Shown piece by piece: positions 1 to 8,739 of a stretch of 64,000 nt of DNA (the stretch's first letter is position 1; each line of letters begins with the position of its first letter). Under the pieces are notes generated by a model. The model was not told where the DNA came from. It worked only from the letters and a program-made list of their open reading frames with translations, and made no database searches. The translations under genes were made by a program, and so were the position numbers. The stretch spans positions 50,714,916 through 50,778,915 of the forward strand of contig CM070629.1 of NCBI GenBank assembly GCA_036346255.1, read 5' to 3'. This stretch comes from Ampelocalamus luodianensis (lineage: Eukaryota; Streptophyta; Magnoliopsida; Poales; Poaceae).

Positions 1-437
1 AGAGGTGGAATAAGAGTTCCGTGTTCTTTGTGCTTGTCGTGGTGGTTCGTGTCATTGGGTTGTTTTCGCTAGTTGGCATATCGCCAGGATCGCCTCGAGC
101 CCATGCGTGGAGTACGTAACGCCTTGTATGTTCTCGTGTTGAGTGAGTACCGAGATCCGAGTTTGAGATTTCGCTGGCGCCGTTGACCATCGAGTGAGAT
201 CTTACCTCGAGTTTTGTCCGATGAGTGTACCGAAGTGCCGGTTGAGTGTTAGATCGACGCCGTGTTACGCCGCTGTGTTGTGTTGTATTTTCATCCGAGG
301 AGATGCTACTGGGAAGTTGGAGTTTCGCGCGCGAGATTTAGCCGATGTTGTTCACAACGCACGCGGTTACCGCTGTTCGCTCACCGTGGTTGTTCTTTCG
401 CTATGTGTCTAGATTCGGGCCTAATCGCAGGGTAGAA
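1..437 (+). mobile_element. Element L, 3' end of non-coding internal region
   Basis: This stretch is the reverse-complement counterpart of about 52665-53105, the 3' end of the internal region of element I. Matching landmarks include the start GAGGTGGAA and the run just before the LTR. It ends in a purine-rich tract, CAGGGTAGAA (428-437), directly before the LTR start TGTAATAC, which is the expected polypurine-tract position for a plus-strand element. No gag or pol homology is visible. The short open frames have no recognisable motif and no equivalent in element I. The rest of L (5' LTR, PBS, most of the internal region) lies left of the window. Confidence 0.75.
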
Positions 438-3130
438 TGTAATACTCCGAAGTGTGAGAAGTCAATAATCGGATAAATCAATTTAATCGGGCGCTTAAGA
501 AGTTTTTATTAAATTCAAAGTTTTGGGATCTTTGGAGTATGGACCTCCGCCCAAGCTCATCCATCCTTTGGCCGAAGGGGAAGGTGTCCTAGGCCCAAGG
601 CCCAAGCTGCCCTCCTTCTAAACCCTAGCTGCCCTACCCCACCCCTTGGCCGAATTCCTTTCCTCCTCCTCTTGCAGCCGCCACCCTTACCCCTCCTCTC
701 CTTGCGCTTCCAAGCTGCCCATCCATGGAATGCCGATCTCCCCCGCCGATCGCCATCGAAGGAAGGGCTGAGTTGGACTTGTTGATCAAGAAGGGGGATT
801 GGGGTCATCTCACAAGGTTCTTCATCGCCTTCCTGGTGCTCCAAGGGTAACGGTTCTCGGTTGTCGTTGTTGGTTAATCGAGAGGCGAATTTGATTAGGT
901 TTGATCGGTTCATGGTCCAGTTTCTTGCGTGGCTTGTTTCGTGTACCTAAATGCAGAATTAGGGAATTTGATCTCCTAGAGTTTTGTAGGTCTTGTTCTT
1001 AGCTTTCGGTGGCCGCAAGAACACTGAATTCGACTTTCGAGTCAAAAGTTATGATAGATTTATTATCTGCTGTCCAGAATCCTGACGAGAATTAGCAGTC
1101 TCTGTATAGGTTGATATATGGCCTAGTTAGAGGGTGATTCAGAGGTCTTGCCCATAACAAATTTTTAAGATGATATCACTAGCTTTCAGGATTGATAAAG
1201 AACACCTCATTTGGATTTATAGATCAAAAGTTATGCACTTTTCTTTGTGACTGTCCAGATTGTATGTCAGTCCGTCCAGATTGTATGTTAGTTTTATCTC
1301 TAGTTTTGTCCTGTGCCACTTTTTGTTAAAGGAAAATTTGAATGTCGTACAACTAGGTTAGTGTAGGTAATTTCATAACCTTTTCAGATTGTTAAAGAAC
1401 GTCCAATTTGGAGTTGTACAACAAAAGTTATGGATATTTTATTTTAGCCGATATTTCTGTCAATTAATTCAGTCAACAGATTTGAGCCGTGGGCCAATTT
1501 TATTAGAGGCAAAATCTGAACTTTTGCCCAACTAGAGTATTGTAGATATGTCAGTTAAGAATCCATGGAAATTGGTCTCACCTCATTCCGAGTTGCAGAC
1601 CAATAGTTATGTCATTTACCGTGCTGCTGTCCAGAATTAAGTTATGTAAGAAATTGTTGATTTCAGTTTGCTTTGTTTTAATGACTAGAGTCATCGTGAA
1701 GCAGTGTTTAACGCCGATTAGTAGTGTTGGGTATATTATGTCCTTATTGAAATTATTTTACTTGTTTAGAGGTGAAGCCTCGGTTTATGAGTATCACCTT
1801 GCCGACTAACGCTGTCAGATCGCGAAGGCAAGTACATTGCCACCCTTAATGATGTGATTTTGTATGATACGAGAGAAGATGGATTGTCTATGTTCTTTCA
1901 TATGTGTTGGGTAATTAGTCGTAGAAAGTCCCACCATTCCAAAGTAACATCATGTCCCGCCCACGGAGTGGATTTGAAAGACCCATTAATTCCGTAGTTT
2001 TGGAAACTAGGAAGTTCCCCGCAATCGGCTTGAGTGAACACCGACGGTGCATCGTTATACCTGTGATATGCATGTGTGCAATCCATTCCTTTGATTTTGA
2101 GCATTCATATCATGTCTTCATATGTAGTCAGATGTGATCGAACTCGATGATGAGTTTGTCTTATTCATATTGAATGATTATCTTATTGATATATGTACTT
2201 GCCGAGTTGGACTCACTTCATGCCCCGATGTTGGCTCTGGGAGGAGTAGACACGCACTACGTTCACAACATCAAATTCATGTTCAAGACTATCCATATTT
2301 CATTCGCGCGTCAATTTCATGTGGTTAGATGCCGAATTAGGAGTTTTGGTCTCCTAGGGAGTTGTAGGTTATGTTCTTAGCTTTCAATGGCCGCCAAGGG
2401 AAGAAGGCCCAAATCCCATTAACGGGGTCAATTAGTCGAGAGTTATGAATTTTCTAGTATCGCTGTCTGTTGATCTTAGCTTTCAATGGCCGCCAAGAAG
2501 GCTTTTGGATAGTCTAGTGTCCCGGAAACCCGTTAAAACTGCTATTTAAATGGAGAATCAGGGGATCTCAGTATAACGAAAACTGTAGGTAATTTCCATA
2601 CCTTTTTAGAGAGATAAACGCAAGATTTGGACCTTCGTAGCAAAAGTTATGGTGGTTTTAGTGAACTGTCTAGGGAACCCGACGTGATATTTATTGTTCA
2701 GTAGATTGTGTTGGTAGGGGCAGTTTATGGCAAAATCAAAAGGGCTCCCCAACTAAGTTTATTTAGGTAATTCAATTAACTTTTTAGAAAGTCTAAGAAC
2801 ATCTTAGTTGGACTCTTGAGCAGAAAGTTATGTATTTTAGAATTCGACTGTCCACGGTGAAGACCAAAGCGATCGCTAGAAATTGGAAGATTTGAAAACG
2901 CTTGGGCATTTAGCGAGTTCGTTTGTGTTGCTTTTATGCTTTTGGTCCAGTATGTTGGTCTTATATTGGGATATCTTTATGTTCAGGTGGGAGCGTGATC
3001 CCAAGGGCAGCGCCCTCTTCGCGTCCACCGTTCTCGCACGGTTGGGGCAAGTATTCGGGTTATAGCATATTTATGCTTGTATGCTGATAGTGTTTGTGTT
3101 TTGCTCGTAATAGCCATGCATGAATGTTAA

Positions 3131-3235
3131 TGTGATGAGTTTCCATTTATCTTGATGGATGCAAGTTATGGTTAAAGTTGATGTTATTGTGATGAGTTTC
3201 CATTTATCTCGATGAAGGCAAGCTATGGTTAAAGT
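3131..3235 (+). repeat. 57-bp tandem repeat, about 1.8 copies
   Basis: Two adjacent copies start with TGTGATGAGTTTCC at 3131 and 3188, differing at a few bases. They lie just upstream of the hairpin array in the L LTR. The equivalent place in solo LTR S carries a different, shorter duplication (22-bp unit at 26569-26590 and 26591-26612), so this segment is prone to slippage. Confidence 0.75.
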
Positions 3236-3340
3236 TTTCTTCGTATGTTGTTATTGCTTACAAGTTATTATGTACACGTTGAATTCTTGTGTATGAAAGA
3301 TGATGTCATAGTGTATATGCATGTTGAAAGCATGGCTGAG

Positions 3341-3552
3341 ACTTGGTCATGTGGTGACCAAGTATAAATAGTTGAGGTCCCCGTCATGTAATGACGGGCT
3401 TGAGGTCCCCACATTCGTGGAATGTGGGCAATGAGTAAAGAGGTCCCCATCACGAAGATGATGGGCAAAGGTCCCTATACTTGTGGAGTATAGGCTCTTG
3501 GTCCCTATGCCAGAGGGCATAGGCAAGGGTATACATCGACAGTTGTATACCC
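3341..3552 (+). other. Array of seven hairpins in the L LTR
   Basis: Seven consecutive short inverted repeats with different stem sequences occupy 212 bp: ACTTGGTCA/TGACCAAGT (3341-3363); CCCGTCAT/ATGACGGG (3380-3398); CCCACATTC/GAATGTGGG (3408-3428); CCCATCA/TGATGGG (3446-3465); CCTATACT/AGTATAGG (3474-3494); CCTATGCC/GGCATAGG (3504-3523); GGGTATACA/TGTATACCC (3527-3552). Stems 2 to 6 are each introduced by GGTCC. Loops are 3-8 nt. All seven stems pair perfectly. Solo LTR S has the same array in decayed form. A role as structured RNA or cruciform DNA is inference. Confidence 0.85.
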
Positions 3553-4015
3553 CGCATTACCGGTAAAATACGAAAAGAGATAAAGTTTAAAAGGTGCATT
3601 GCATTGGTCGTGTTACATAAGCATGAAGGCTATGTTTAGTGTAATGTTAATTTTGGTTTATTGATGCTATGACAGTGAAACTTAGCTTTAGCCTTGTTGA
3701 TACTTGCTGAGTCTTTGGGCTCACTCTTGCTTTGTTATGTTTTAGGTACAACTGGCAAGAACGGCATACATGGGAGGGAGTAGATGTTTGGATGCACTCA
3801 CTACCACTCATCCTTAAGGCGACTGCTATTTTAGTCTTATTCCATTAATAAGTGAACTGATTGAGAATCACTTATGTATGGTTTTGAGTTTCAGATTAAT
3901 TGTAATGATGAGAATAGCACGTTTTGTTTTTTGTTATTTAGATTATCTTGCATGCTCGAAAGAACTTGAATATGGATTTTACTGTTAATTGCTATGATTA
4001 ATTGTTGAGACCTCG

Positions 4016-4031
4016 GTATAGTTAACTATAC
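4016..4031. other. 16-bp perfect palindrome near the L LTR end
   Basis: GTATAGTTAACTATAC is its own reverse complement. It lies about 90 bp before the LTR 3' end, flanked by CCTC and GAGG. The same palindrome is in solo LTR S at 25882-25897, there enclosed by GAACCTC/GAGGTTC, so it is a conserved LTR feature that could form a longer stem-loop. Confidence 0.8.
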
Positions 4032-4122
4032 AAAAGAGGTTCTGCTGAAAAATTAGTATTTGGTCTTAGTTTAATTTAATTTTAGTAGCATTCCAGGCTC
4101 AATGTTGAGCTGGGGTGTTACA

Positions 4123-5196
4123 GAGTCACAGGTGGGCGTGTGCGTTTTGTGTTGTGGTAAAATGAGGTGGTTCATGTGTTGGGAGCATTGTAGTTGTCCG
4201 AAAAGCTTTACCCCGAGGGGTAGTTGTCTTTTCGGCTTTACAATGTAACTGTATGGGCTGCGGTCCATACGAGCGGCTCGTAGTTGATACACAATATTGG
4301 AAATATCTCGTAGGACTTAGCCATGCCGGCATACCTTCGGAAGTGTGCTTCATCTAGTAGCAAAAAGGCGGTCTGAAGTGTGGATACATTGGTACACCCC
4401 TGCAGGGTTAAAACTATTTGAATAGCCTTTTCCTAGGTTATGGACACGCTCGGATACGCCCCGTGAGAACTAGACTACAACCTTTTAATCAAAACTTGAT
4501 GTGGGTGGTACGAGTGGGTAACTCGTGCTATTGTTGTGATGGCCATTGGGTTGGTCATCTCCAGGATGTCTTTATAATTACTACTCATTGTCTCGCTGTT
4601 ATTTATGCAAATAAAATTCAGATTGTTAACACTGCCTTCAAACTATTACTTATTGCAAATAAAACTTGCTTTATGCTGAAAATAACCTTTGAGTCTTCTC
4701 CTTTGATTAAAGCCTGCATGTAGTAGTAACTAGGTTTGTTACTCGTAAGTCTTGCGAGTACATTTTTGTACTCATTTGCTTTGATTAATTGTTGTAGAGA
4801 AGGTTGATCCCTAAGGGATCAACTTTGGTGAGTTTTGCTGCGGTATGGACGACTAGCTTGGCGGCCCGATCGGATTGTCTTGTGGGTGTATGGCAAACCG
4901 GTTGGCTTTTGTCTTAGCCATCTTATGGCATTTTGCTTCCGCTGTTATTTCTAACTCTTTAGCCTGTTGGGAACCGGTTGGTCTCCTTTGTAATAACTTT
5001 TATGTATGTCTTTTGCTTGTAAAGTTTAAGCTTCAGTTATATGAGTTGTATGGAATTGATGCATGCTTTTGTAAAAGGGTGTGTATACTGCAATTCTGGG
5101 AAGTATACATTTTCCCGAGGCACGGTGTATTTTGTTTGTGATGCTAGAGTCAGTGGATGACTAAGCATTACAAGCTAAATAAACCGGAGTCTAGCA
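4123..5196 (+). repeat. Element B 5' LTR, last 1.07 kb
   Basis: Aligns along its length with 29067-30139 of the B 3' LTR, with few differences. It ends CTAGCA where the 3' LTR ends CTCACA. Three bases follow and then the primer binding site. The upstream part of this LTR lies beyond element L, outside the window. It contains the conserved hairpins described at 4198-5109. Confidence 0.85.
4198..5109 (+). other. Conserved stem-loop set of Tekay-type LTRs (B copy)
   Basis: Stem-loops seen here: CCGAAAAG/CTTTTCGG (4198-4235) enclosing TACCCC/GGGGTA (4209-4222); GTATGG/CCATAC (4251-4270); CCCTGCAGGG (4398-4407); CTATTTGAATAG (4414-4425); GAGTACA/TGTACTC (4756-4773); GTTGATCCC/GGGATCAAC (4803-4823); TGTATACT/AGTATACA (5082-5109). 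The same order occurs in element 1, solo LTR C and element F, and part of it in LTR H, often with changed stem bases that still pair. The tract ending TTGTTGTAGAG near 4800 (TTGTTGCAGAG in other copies) resembles a splice acceptor, which is not proven. Confidence 0.75.
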
Positions 5197-5199
5197 AAG

Positions 5200-5213
5200 T
5201 TGGTATCAGAGCC
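5200..5213 (+). other. Element B primer binding site (initiator Met-tRNA)
   Basis: TTGGTATCAGAGCC begins three bases after the 5' LTR. It matches the usual plant PBS complementary to the 3' end of initiator methionine tRNA, where minus-strand DNA synthesis starts. The same motif follows the 5' LTR of F and, on the minus strand, those of I and D. Confidence 0.9.
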
Positions 5214-5981
5214 ATACCGACCGTAGAAACCCCTAGCTTGGTCGTCTTTAGGATGTATTGAAAACCTATTTTCAAAACTATCAAATGCTTTTGAGAGCTT
5301 AAGTAAGTCTCAGATTTTATTCCTTACCTATCTTAGCCTTCTACTCTCATCTTGCTCTTGTTTGAGTTTTAAAAATTGTTTTCCTCTCATCTTCTTCTAC
5401 AAAGATAGTCATTATCGTTTAATTTGGGTTTTGGGAACCAATGAGTTTGGCAAATTGAAGTGTTGGCTGCCCTTCTACAAGGTTTTGAAGCTTCTGGAAT
5501 GGTAAATTCGACTAGGAGCTTGGATGCAAAATCTGGACGGCAAGCGTCAATTTCCGGATAACAAGCTCAATGGTTTCTAGTAGGGTAGATAATGAGAGGA
5601 TAATTCAACTAAAACTTATGGGAATAAAAGGGTAAGAAGTGATATTGGTTGGCTAAGTATCTAACACCCCTTATTAGTGATTTACCCTGCTAGTTGGTCA
5701 TGTTAGAACTTGAGCTACGTGCTGAAATTTGTCTTCCCAACCGATTACTCGTTCTTTCCATACGAGTTAGTCGTACCAGGACGTTGATCTTGTGATTAAG
5801 ACCTTGTGCTGATTTTGTGTTTGTTTTTGGAGCATTTTGAGTTCATTTCTTTGCGAGTTATTGTTTCCTTGCCTTCAGTTTTCGGGTTTGGCCCTTATCC
5901 GTCTTAGTATCTGTTCCCACCTCAACTTTCAGTTGCAATCACTAGCTAATTTCTCACCTACCTTGTCCTTGTACGCGATAG
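5214..5981 (+). other. Element B untranslated leader
   Basis: About 770 bp between PBS and the extra ORF. It starts like the F leader (shared ACCGTAG, GTCGTC and the TTCAAA..TATCAAA segment up to about 5410). It is rich in T and in stops in all plus frames. No gene is seen. Confidence 0.6.
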
Positions 5982-6720
5982 ATGGGTAGCTGGTATTTGG
6001 TCAAGGAGACGCGTGCGGAGTACGTGGATGGGTATCCCGCACTACTGCGAGATATGATGTGGCGCGCCAACTTCACCTACCACCCAGAGTATGCCATCTA
6101 CCGTCGGGACCGGTGACCTGGAATGGAAGAATATCGATGTGTGGTCAACGTCATCGCAAGACAAGTGACCGGCAGTATTCTGTACAGCTTCTGGGTTCAC
6201 GCCACCTCCGAAGCCAGGGCCATCCAGGAAGCTGCCAGCAGGGTTATGAGCCAACTTCGTCATGACTTGACGGAATTGTCTCAACCGCCCTACGATCGTT
6301 TCCCGCACAGGGGTCCTGAAGTGGACATAAACACGTTTGCTGAGGTCCGGGCCGAGAAGACCTCGCGCGCCACATTGGCAGATTGGTCCACATCATGGAC
6401 CAAGTTCATCGCTGCAATTTGTATGAGCTGTCGGAAACTCGACGTCGTCTAAGAGAGGCCCAGGAGTACCTCAGGATTGGGGTTAGCATGAATTGCGTTC
6501 CCGCAATGTCCTTTATGGTGCCAATGAGACCTCCCCAGCCGCTGCGGCACCACCTGGGTTTTGACTTCCGGAAGTGACAGGGCCAGTGCCTGTCTATGGA
6601 CCACACCGCCAAGTCCGCATGACAGCAGGATTTCCTCACAATCGGAGGTCCAATCCTTCGAGAGGTCATGTTTCCTTATTAGGATCCCCCGACGTGTCTT
6701 CAACCCTTTGTCTCCATTGG
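5982..6720 (+). pseudogene. Extra ORF between PBS and gag position, broken
   Basis: Translation from the ATG at 5982 (MGSWYLVKETRAEY) stays open to an in-frame TGA at 6114. It continues in the same frame from 6123 with a long open stretch (109 codons; EEYRCVVNVIARQ, then AIQEAASRVMSQLRHDL and YDRFPHRG). Near 6380 the sensible frame shifts (HIMDQVHRCNLYELSETRR, a coiled-coil-like end) and near 6520 shifts again (TGPVPVYGPHRQVRM). This is one protein of roughly 230-250 residues, broken by one stop and at least two frameshifts. It is not gag, protease, RT, RNase H or integrase. The segment from QEAASR to FPHR resembles QESSR to HPR in the element D upstream ORF (62601-63130), with the same 29-residue spacing. 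Function is unknown. A cellular gene fragment captured by the element is an alternative. Confidence 0.6.
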
Positions 6721-6795
6721 ACACCGGATTACCTGGAGCTCATCTTCTAGACGAGTTCCCCGTGAACTTCAACAGGGATGAACACATCTAGGTGT

Positions 6796-8010
6796 TGTAA
6801 CATCCCCATTTTGGCTCGTGTTTCAAATGTAAGAAATTGAGGGTAAATTAAAACTTTTCTTACATCCTTGTGCTTTTGAACTTTTCTGAAAATTCTTGTA
6901 AAAGAATTTTAGGAAATTCAAAATCAAAACCCTCAATTATCTAAAGTCAACAACCTCCTTGGTCAAATCTTGTGTCAAACCTTGGTAATAATTTTCCCTG
7001 GGTTCTAAGGTTGCCTTGTGACCCATCTGAATTATTTCATAATTTTTGGAAATTATTTGAAATATTTTAGAGGCAAGTCAAACCTTGGTCAAACCTTTGA
7101 AATAGCCTTCTGGAATTTCTTGAGAAAAATTCAGTGCACAAAAAGCTCTGGAAAGTTTATGGGAGGTAAACCCCAAGGTAAGCAAGCTCCAGTTAAAATT
7201 TCATGAATTTTGGAGTTGATTTGATACCTCAATTAAATCCCCAAAGTTTCAGCCTTTAAAATTCAAAACCTAACTGGTTTGCACTGTTCCTCAAGCGAAG
7301 TCGACTCGCTCGAGCCAACCGACTCGGCCGAGTCAACTAACCGCACCGACGCGGCGAGCGGCGCGCGCGCTCGACCGTTGGATCTCCATCGAACGGCTCG
7401 CATCCGTAGGCATTCGGACCTCTCGGTTGCCCTCGATTCTCGATCGCTGATTTCAATCGGGCGGTCGACGCTTGCCCGACGCCGCTTTCAACTCGATCGC
7501 GTGTTAGCCCTTGATGCGATCGACGGTGGCCGCCGCCGCCTTCCTTCGCTCGCGCGCCGCGCCATGGCGGAGCCGAGCGTGGTGCACAATGCCTCGTCCC
7601 ATCCGGCGACCTCGCAGCGGTGTCTCGCGCATTAAATGCCCGCCACTCCACCGCCCCATTTAGTCGTTGCCTCAATCGCTCCGTCACTCACGACGATCGT
7701 AAGCGGCAGCGAGAACCCGAGGCGGAGCAACGGTGCCCTCTCGCTCTTCCTGGCTACTTAAGCCCCCTGGTCACCTCCTTTGGCTTCCTTTCCTCTCCCC
7801 GCAGCTCTCTCTTGCACCCTCCGAGTTTAGCGAGCCCATACCACCCCAGCGCCATCTCCGCCATTGCCGAGCTTGGAGCTCCTGCCGCCGACGGTGCTCC
7901 GTGGCTCCTCGCCCGATTCTTCCTCCCGCTCCTTCCTCTTACCTCTGTGGTGCTTAACCTCACCATATTTTGGGTTTCTCTGAGGCAGCGGGATTGGAGT
8001 TTTGAGCTCT
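6796..8010 (+). repeat. Element 1 5' LTR, truncated
   Basis: Matches 12087 to about 13310 of the 3' LTR, with scattered single-base indels in the GC-rich part. Similarity stops near 8010, after the GGATTGGAGTTTTG block; about 40 bp later gag-like sequence begins. Roughly 3.2 kb of LTR, PBS and leader are missing. Open frames here (for example around 7620-8168) lie in LTR sequence and are not conserved in frame with the other copy. Confidence 0.85.
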
Positions 8011-8054
8011 CGCGCCGCGGGTTCGGACCAGACAGGCACTCTTTGCCTCCCATC

Positions 8055-8735
8055 ACCGCAGGGGCAGCACTCTCTGTGGGAGAACTTCTTGGCCGTGCAG
8101 CCCGCCGCCACACCGCCTCTTGGGATGAGTTCCGACGGCGTCCGCCGAGCTCATATCCTGCCGCTTAATGAAGTCAAGAAGAAGGAGTTTCGCGCGCAAG
8201 CAAGGGGGTAAGTCGCTGATGGAGTACATGTACGAGTTCAACCACTTGGCTCGTTATGCTCCATCCGAGGTGGCCATTGATGAGGCCAAGCAGAGAAGTT
8301 CATGGAGGGCTTGTCCGAGGAGCCGCAAGACAAGCTCTCCATTGTGGACTTTGCCGACTTTCGTGCTTTGTGGACAAGGCCATTGTTGCCGAGCACAAGG
8401 CGAAGGCGCCGCGAGTCCCGCAGCGCAAGTGGAGGCCCAATGCCGCCGCACAGCCGGCCTCTCGCCCCGTGTCGGCCTACCCTGTGGCCCGCTTACGTGG
8501 CTTCACTACCACCAAGGCCGCCAAGACCAGCCCTCCGCCCGCAGCCGTGCCCCGCCACGCGGCGCTGCGAACTCGCAGGTGGCCCCGCAATCCGCCGCCG
8601 GGTCACTTGTTTTTCATGCAACCGAAGGGGCATTATGCCAATAGTTGCCCTAACAGATCGAGGGGCCCTCGCCCCAATGGAGGACGCGGCGGGAGGTGGT
8701 CCTTCCCAGATCGGGTTGTCGCCGCTACCCAAGGC
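8055..8735 (+). pseudogene. gag: gag remnant of element 1
   Basis: Capsid-like signature spread over frames: LWENFLAVQPA near 8080, WDEFR near 8120, then KSLMEYMYEFNHLARYAPSE (8213-8272), FMEGLSEEPQDKLSIVDFAD (8300-8360) and a VDKAIVAEHKAKA segment (8370-8405). The nucleocapsid zinc knuckle CX2CX4HX4C is present but split: CFSCNRRG is in one frame and GHYANSC in another (about 8600-8650), so an indel falls inside the motif. Gag normally forms the virus-like particle and its knuckle binds element RNA. The start is lost in the 5' deletion. At least three frameshifts make this non-functional. Confidence 0.85.
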
Positions 8736-8739
8736 GTGG

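Larger units (their letters stand above)
438..4122 (+). repeat. Element L 3' LTR (composite, 3.7 kb)
   Basis: The LTR begins TGTAATAC after the PPT and ends GGTGTTACA. It is followed by GAGTC (4123-4127). The uninterrupted copy of the target in B's 3' LTR has GAGTC at 29067-29071 with matching sequence beyond it, which fixes the boundary. The LTR is built of two parts. About 438-2325 resembles the element I LTR (reverse complement of 50284-52664) except near its start. About 2326-4122 resembles the distal part of solo LTR S (25792-28292). The motif around AGCTTTC..TGGCCGCC therefore recurs (about 1000, 2380 and 2480). Its 3685 bp compares with about 2.4-2.5 kb for I and S. Open frames inside it are not conserved between copies and are not called. 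Confidence 0.8.

Noticed and set aside
557..913. Minus-strand open frame of 118 codons
   Set aside because: Falls within the L LTR, is Arg/Gly-rich with no motif, and has no counterpart in the I or S LTRs.
3341..3552. CRISPR-like array (spaced repeats)
   Set aside because: Separators are only about 5 bp, the units are hairpins with differing stems, and the setting is a plant LTR.
7279..8241. Overlapping open frames on both strands with Arg/Pro/Ser-rich translations
   Set aside because: Truncated element 1 5' LTR. Frames do not persist in the 3' LTR copy (12570-13580). Composition is explained by high GC.
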